Of a stretch of DNA of 9,396 bases, positions 6,673 to 9,396 are shown one piece after another. Every line of letters begins with the position of its first letter. Position 1 is the stretch's first letter. The position numbers were made by a program, and so were the translations under genes. Origin of the DNA: F1-120-MAGs023 sp038228615 (GTDB taxonomy: Bacteria > Actinomycetota > Acidimicrobiia > IMCC26256 > PALSA-610); the NCBI GenBank assembly GCA_038228615.1, contig JBBRPC010000145.1, positions 1-9,396 on the forward strand, written 5' to 3'. The notes below the pieces were generated by a model, which did not search any database, was not told where the DNA came from, and worked only from the letters and a program-made list of their open reading frames with translations.

Positions 6673-7071
6673 ATGTCAGTGACGGTTGGAGAGGCGCGCA
6701 GCATGGAATTCCCTGCACTCACGCGCACAATGTTCGTGAAGTATGCCGGCGCCTCCGGCGATTTCAACCCGATGCATCACGACGACACGATCGCGGCACA
6801 AGTCGGGAATCCTTCCGTGTTCGGTCATGGCATGCTGACGATGGGGCTCGCCGGACGCGTGTTGACCGACTGGTTCGGGCCCGAATCGGTTCGCCGCTTT
6901 CAGGTGCGTTTTGCCAAACAGGTGTGGCCGGGCGATGTGTTGACGGCCACGGCGACCGTAGTCGGGCTACGCGACGAACCTGGCGGCATCCTCGCAGATC
7001 TCGACCTTGTCGTGGTGAGCGACAAAGGCGCCGAAGCCGTGCGCGGTGCCGCGACCTGCGCGGTCGGGTAA
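6673..7071 (+). CDS. MaoC-type (R)-specific enoyl-CoA hydratase, HadB-like
   Basis: This single hot-dog-fold protein of 132 residues is in the MaoC/hydratase-2 family. Such enzymes reversibly add water to trans-2-enoyl-CoA (or enoyl-ACP) to give the (R)-3-hydroxyacyl product. The hydratase-2 signature is clear: YAGASGDFNPMHHDD (24-38), with the catalytic pair Asp30 and His35, and then FGHGMLTMGLAG about 20 residues later. The strand-forming FQVRFAKQVWPGDVLTATATV follows. The length fits a one-domain HadB-like protein, which usually works as a homodimer or with a HadA-like partner. No HadA-like gene is seen next to it. The SDR gene begins 5 bases after its stop, so the two are surely co-transcribed. 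The likely role is fatty acyl-CoA degradation or modification; ACP substrates cannot be excluded. Confidence 0.92.
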   Translation: MSVTVGEARSMEFPALTRTMFVKYAGASGDFNPMHHDDTIAAQVGNPSVFGHGMLTMGLAGRVLTDWFGPESVRRFQVRFAKQVWPGDVLTATATVVGLRDEPGGILADLDLVVVSDKGAEAVRGAATCAVG

Positions 7072-7076
7072 CCGCC

Positions 7077-7967
7077 GTGGGATTGCTTGGAGGGCGCGTT
7101 GCCGTCGTGACGGGTTCCGGCCGCGGAATTGGGCGTGAGTTCGCCTTGTGCCTGGCGCGTGAGGGTGCCCATGTCGTGGTGAACGACGTTGGCGCTGCAC
7201 TTGATGGGACAGCAACGGGTGAAACGCCGGCTCAGGCTGTTGTCAACGAAATCGAAGCGCTTGGTGGTAGGGCGATCGCGAATGCTGATTCGGTGAGCGA
7301 CTTTGCTGGCGCCCGCAACATTGTGCAAAGCGCGCTCGACGCGTTCGGCCGGATCGATGTGTTGGTGAACAATGCTGGAATTGTCCGCGACAAGACGCTG
7401 CTCAAGATGGACGAGGGCGACTACGACTCGGTCGTCGCAGTGCACCAGAAGGGTGCCTTTAACACCACCCGCCACGCGGCCGAGCACATGAAGACACAGG
7501 GCTACGGACGCATCATCAACATCACCTCGTCGGCAGGTTTACGAGGCAACTTCGGCCAAACAAACTATGGGGCGGCCAAGGCAGCGATCATGGGCATGAC
7601 GTTTGTTTGGGCATTGGAACTCGGACGTTACGGAATTACCGTTAATGCGGTCGCGCCAGCTGGCGCGACGAGAATGACCGCCGCGTTGTATGAGCGGTCG
7701 GGGAACGCGGTTCCTCCTGAGGAAGACCCGGCGTTGAACGCGCCGCTCATTGCATTTCTTGCTTCGGAGCAAGCCGGACACGTGAACGGTCAGATTCTCG
7801 GACGAACGGAATACGCGTACACACTGTTCCAACATCCGAAACCGATCGGTTGGATGTGGCGAGACGGTGGCTGGACTGCAGAACAGGTGGCCGCGGATTT
7901 CGATAAATGTCTCGGTCAGCACCTGCAGCAGGTTGGCATGGTCATGCCCAAGAGCATGGCGAAATAG
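7077..7967 (+). CDS. Short-chain dehydrogenase/reductase, MFE-2-type 3-hydroxyacyl-CoA dehydrogenase-like
   Basis: This 296-residue NAD(P)-dependent SDR has a Rossmann motif TGSGRGIG (12-19), NNAG (98-101), catalytic Ser151, and YxxxK as Tyr164 and Lys168. Asp37 at the end of the second strand (VVVNDVGA) favours NAD(H). The start MGLLGGRVAVVTGSGRGIGR, an insert after strand 2 (41-55) and a long C-terminal extension (HPKPIGWMWRDGGW onward) resemble the dehydrogenase domain of peroxisomal MFE-2. That domain oxidises (R)-3-hydroxyacyl-CoA to 3-ketoacyl-CoA. GTG 7077 is the start because it gives the canonical N terminus and lies 5 bases after the MaoC stop, suggesting translational coupling. The frame is open upstream through the MaoC gene, but that part is a shadow. 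The exact substrate is inferred from family and context. Confidence 0.92.
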   Translation: MGLLGGRVAVVTGSGRGIGREFALCLAREGAHVVVNDVGAALDGTATGETPAQAVVNEIEALGGRAIANADSVSDFAGARNIVQSALDAFGRIDVLVNNAGIVRDKTLLKMDEGDYDSVVAVHQKGAFNTTRHAAEHMKTQGYGRIINITSSAGLRGNFGQTNYGAAKAAIMGMTFVWALELGRYGITVNAVAPAGATRMTAALYERSGNAVPPEEDPALNAPLIAFLASEQAGHVNGQILGRTEYAYTLFQHPKPIGWMWRDGGWTAEQVAADFDKCLGQHLQQVGMVMPKSMAK

Positions 7968-7993
7968 TCGAACGTTCGGCGCTGGGCAGCTCG

Positions 7994-8632
7994 ATGCGTT
8001 GGCAGGTCGGCGTGGTCGACATCGTGTACGCCGACCTCGATGCAGTTGCAGACCGCGCAACTGCGGCCGCGGCGGACGGGTACGAGCACATCGATCCACG
8101 TATTGGGTATATCGACACATCGTTCGCACTGCCGATCGGTTGTCCGACAGCCTTTCCCAAACCGGTCGCAGGATGGTGCGCGACTCCTTCACCACCCCGT
8201 GTATCCGAGTCGAACGACGGTTTCGAACGAGCACTGCGATGGTGGCGAGCGGCTCCGGATGCGCTGTTAGAACCCTGGGCAGGTGGTGCAGTTGCTACCT
8301 GGGACGAAATCCGCGCGTTGCGAGCTGAGCTACCGCGACTACGGCTCCTCGTCGACACCGGCCACATTGCCGACATGGGCGGCGACCCATGCGAGTACCT
8401 CGCCTTGGCATCCCATGTCCAACTTCGTCAGGGTTGTGCCGGTCACCCACAACTCCACGTCGATGACTCCCGAGGGACGGTGGATGTCGACGCAGTCGCG
8501 CGTCGCCTGGAACAACTCGACTACCAGGGTCTGATCTCCATCGAATACTTCGATCTTCCCGAACAAGGCTGGTCGCTCGACGAACCACGGAAGTGGGCGC
8601 TCGACCTGGCGTGCGCCTGGCGAGCGAAATAA
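7994..8632 (+). CDS. Xylose-isomerase-like TIM-barrel protein (sugar phosphate isomerase/epimerase family)
   Basis: The 212-residue protein resembles the AP-endonuclease-2/xylose-isomerase-like TIM barrel. Candidate metal ligands sit on successive strands: Glu93 (LLEPW), Asp121 and His124 (VDTGHIADMGG), His141 (HVQLRQ) and Glu184 (ISIEYF). The family includes isomerases, epimerases and dehydratases of sugars and inositols, so the substrate cannot be named. At 212 residues it is shorter than the usual 250-290, and the region between strands 1 and 4 looks compressed, although the metal site appears complete. ATG 7994 follows the SDR stop by 26 bases. The in-frame ATG at 7907 would overlap the SDR by about 60 bases and adds residues that do not look like the family. 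No strong Shine-Dalgarno is visible. It is probably the last gene of the MaoC-SDR operon. Confidence 0.75.
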   Translation: MRWQVGVVDIVYADLDAVADRATAAAADGYEHIDPRIGYIDTSFALPIGCPTAFPKPVAGWCATPSPPRVSESNDGFERALRWWRAAPDALLEPWAGGAVATWDEIRALRAELPRLRLLVDTGHIADMGGDPCEYLALASHVQLRQGCAGHPQLHVDDSRGTVDVDAVARRLEQLDYQGLISIEYFDLPEQGWSLDEPRKWALDLACAWRAK

Positions 8633-8645
8633 GCCGAAGCGTTGC

Positions 8646-8657
8646 CGGATCGATCCG
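8646..8657. repeat. Perfect 12-base palindrome in the gap before the last gene
   Basis: CGGATCGATCCG is an exact inverted repeat in the 81-base gap 8633-8713. There is no T-run after it, so it is not an intrinsic terminator. It could be an operator for the downstream gene. A palindrome of this size is expected a few times by chance in a window this long, and the region is rich in GATC words. Confidence 0.3.
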
Positions 8658-8701
8658 CTGCGTGAAATGTTTCGGTGGCACGTCGCCCCGCTGCCTGGCG
8701 G

Positions 8702-8707
8702 TAATAC
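8702..8707 (+). promoter_or_regulatory. Possible -10 of the Tat-lipoprotein gene
   Basis: TAATAC (in context GGTAATACTG) ends 6 bases before GTG 8714, again at leaderless distance. The first three bases are also an in-frame stop codon, which limits how far upstream the coding region can start. No -35 is seen. Confidence 0.3.
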
Positions 8708-8713
8708 TGCATC

Positions 8714-9396
8714 GTGAGCAGGAAACCGATTCGCGGTGATCTCACGCGGCGGGGTTTCTTAGCTGGCGTGACGGTGCTGGCAGCGCAGGCATGTTCCTCC
8801 TCGGCGCGCCGCCGAGCGGTCCCGCACAGCCAACCCGTCGCGACGTCATCGGTTCGAACGACTGTCACCCAACCTGGGCCGGTCGACACGACCACAACGA
8901 GTACCGCACCGCACGACGGGCTGCGCTTCATCCTTGCCAGCACGCCATATTGGGCGCAGCGTTTTGTTGATCCACCGGAACCGAGCATTGAGACTCTCGC
9001 ACGTCGATATCTCGCCACAACCAACGTCCCTGATCCCGTGCAATTCCTGTTGGGTTGGTGCTCAGCGCACGAATTCGATCAGGTGCAAGCTGGCATACAA
9101 ACCAATGCTGGGGAGGTGCTTGGTGTCGCGTGGGTCTCCGGCTACTGGCATGGTGTCTACCTACGCTCGCTCGCCGACAGAACGAAACTCGGCGGCCCCG
9201 CGCCAACAACACAGCCGCTGTCGCAGCGACGTTTCGATGATGTGATCGTTGCCGGTGCCCGACGCGATGCCGCGATGCGCCGCGCGGGAGGCGATGCGCT
9301 GATCAACGATGTGGATAGCTCACTTTGGCGACCTGTCGGGTCGCGTGCGGCGGCCGCGACGGGACTGGTCGAACTGTGCGGCGAGGCCCGTGGATC
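8714..9396 (+). CDS. Partial: probable Tat-exported lipoprotein, function unknown
   Basis: The frame opens at GTG 8714, just after an in-frame TAA at 8702-8704, and runs off the right edge (227 codons seen). The product begins VSRKPIRGDLTRRGFLAG, a twin-arginine motif (TRRGFLA). A short hydrophobic stretch and LAAQACSS follow, giving a plausible lipobox with Cys27. A Ser/Thr/Pro-rich linker (about 40-66) leads into a folded domain starting near RFILASTPYW. That domain includes FLLGWCSAHEFDQ (111-123) and VAWVSGYWHGVYLRS. I do not recognise it. Gene-like evidence is the coherent signal peptide, typical composition and an uninterrupted frame to the edge. A Tat signal on a lipoprotein suggests export in folded form. 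No Shine-Dalgarno is seen; a -10-like element sits at leaderless distance. Confidence 0.75.
   Translation, partial: MSRKPIRGDLTRRGFLAGVTVLAAQACSSSARRRAVPHSQPVATSSVRTTVTQPGPVDTTTTSTAPHDGLRFILASTPYWAQRFVDPPEPSIETLARRYLATTNVPDPVQFLLGWCSAHEFDQVQAGIQTNAGEVLGVAWVSGYWHGVYLRSLADRTKLGGPAPTTQPLSQRRFDDVIVAGARRDAAMRRAGGDALINDVDSSLWRPVGSRAAAATGLVELCGEARG

Noticed and set aside
6549..6767. N-terminal extension of the TetR protein
   Set aside because: It crosses the divergent promoter region and the start of the MaoC gene, and TetR proteins normally begin a few residues before the first DNA-binding helix.
6621..7076. Upstream part of the long frame leading into the SDR (about 152 residues)
   Set aside because: It is out of frame with the clear MaoC gene, Arg/Ser-rich in a way typical of shadow translation, and the SDR fold begins at GTG 7077.
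7539..8234. 231-codon minus-strand frame across the SDR/TIM-barrel junction
   Set aside because: It is Arg/His-rich, has no domain and is antisense to two recognisable genes.
1..9396. tRNA, rRNA, CRISPR, insertion sequence or phage signals
   Set aside because: No cloverleaf, conserved rRNA words, regularly spaced direct repeats, transposase motifs or terminal inverted repeats were found on reading both strands.

Overview
The window is a gene-dense stretch of bacterial chromosome with high GC and many TCG/CGA/GATC-type words. It carries eight complete genes and one gene cut by the right edge. The gene set includes a WS/DGAT wax ester/triacylglycerol synthase, a mycothiol-type (Mca/MshB-like) PIG-L amidohydrolase, an EttA-type ABC-F protein, a HadB-like MaoC hydratase and several starts that look leaderless. 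This points to an actinobacterium. A member of the Acidimicrobiia is my best guess, from general resemblance only, and I cannot prove it from the sequence.

Layout. (1) 131-1807 (+): EttA, a translational ABC-F ATPase. (2) 1833-2279 (-): a small lipoprotein with a 9-residue tandem repeat. It is convergent with ettA and divergent from the next gene. (3) 2299-3393 (+): a membrane protein with a potassium-channel-like pore segment and a degenerate selectivity filter. (4) 3563-5098 (+): WS/DGAT acyltransferase, with a good Shine-Dalgarno. (5) 5095-5898 (-): a PIG-L/Mca-like metal-dependent hydrolase whose stop codon overlaps the WS/DGAT stop in a shared CTAG. (6) 5949-6548 (-): a TetR-family regulator, upstream of and probably co-transcribed with the hydrolase. 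(7) 6673-7071, 7077-7967 and 7994-8632 (+): a tight cluster of MaoC-type hydratase, short-chain dehydrogenase and xylose-isomerase-like TIM-barrel protein, divergent from the TetR gene. (8) 8714 to the window end (+): a probable Tat-exported lipoprotein of unknown function.

How the genes may work together. The MaoC and SDR proteins together reconstruct the two activities of a type-2 multifunctional beta-oxidation enzyme: hydration of 2-enoyl-CoA and oxidation of (R)-3-hydroxyacyl-CoA. The divergent TetR is the obvious candidate regulator of that pair. WS/DGAT stores acyl-CoA as neutral lipid, so the central part of the window has a lipid-metabolism theme. The two lipoproteins and the channel-like protein are envelope components with no evident link to that theme.

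No rRNA, tRNA, CRISPR array, transposase or phage gene was seen. No stretch longer than about 170 bases lacks a gene. I found no clearly new biological system. The items most worth a second look are the compact divergent start region near 2279-2299, the recurrent leaderless-start geometry, the channel-like protein with the altered filter, the split MFE-2-like pair next to its TetR, and the unrecognised Tat lipoprotein at the right edge.
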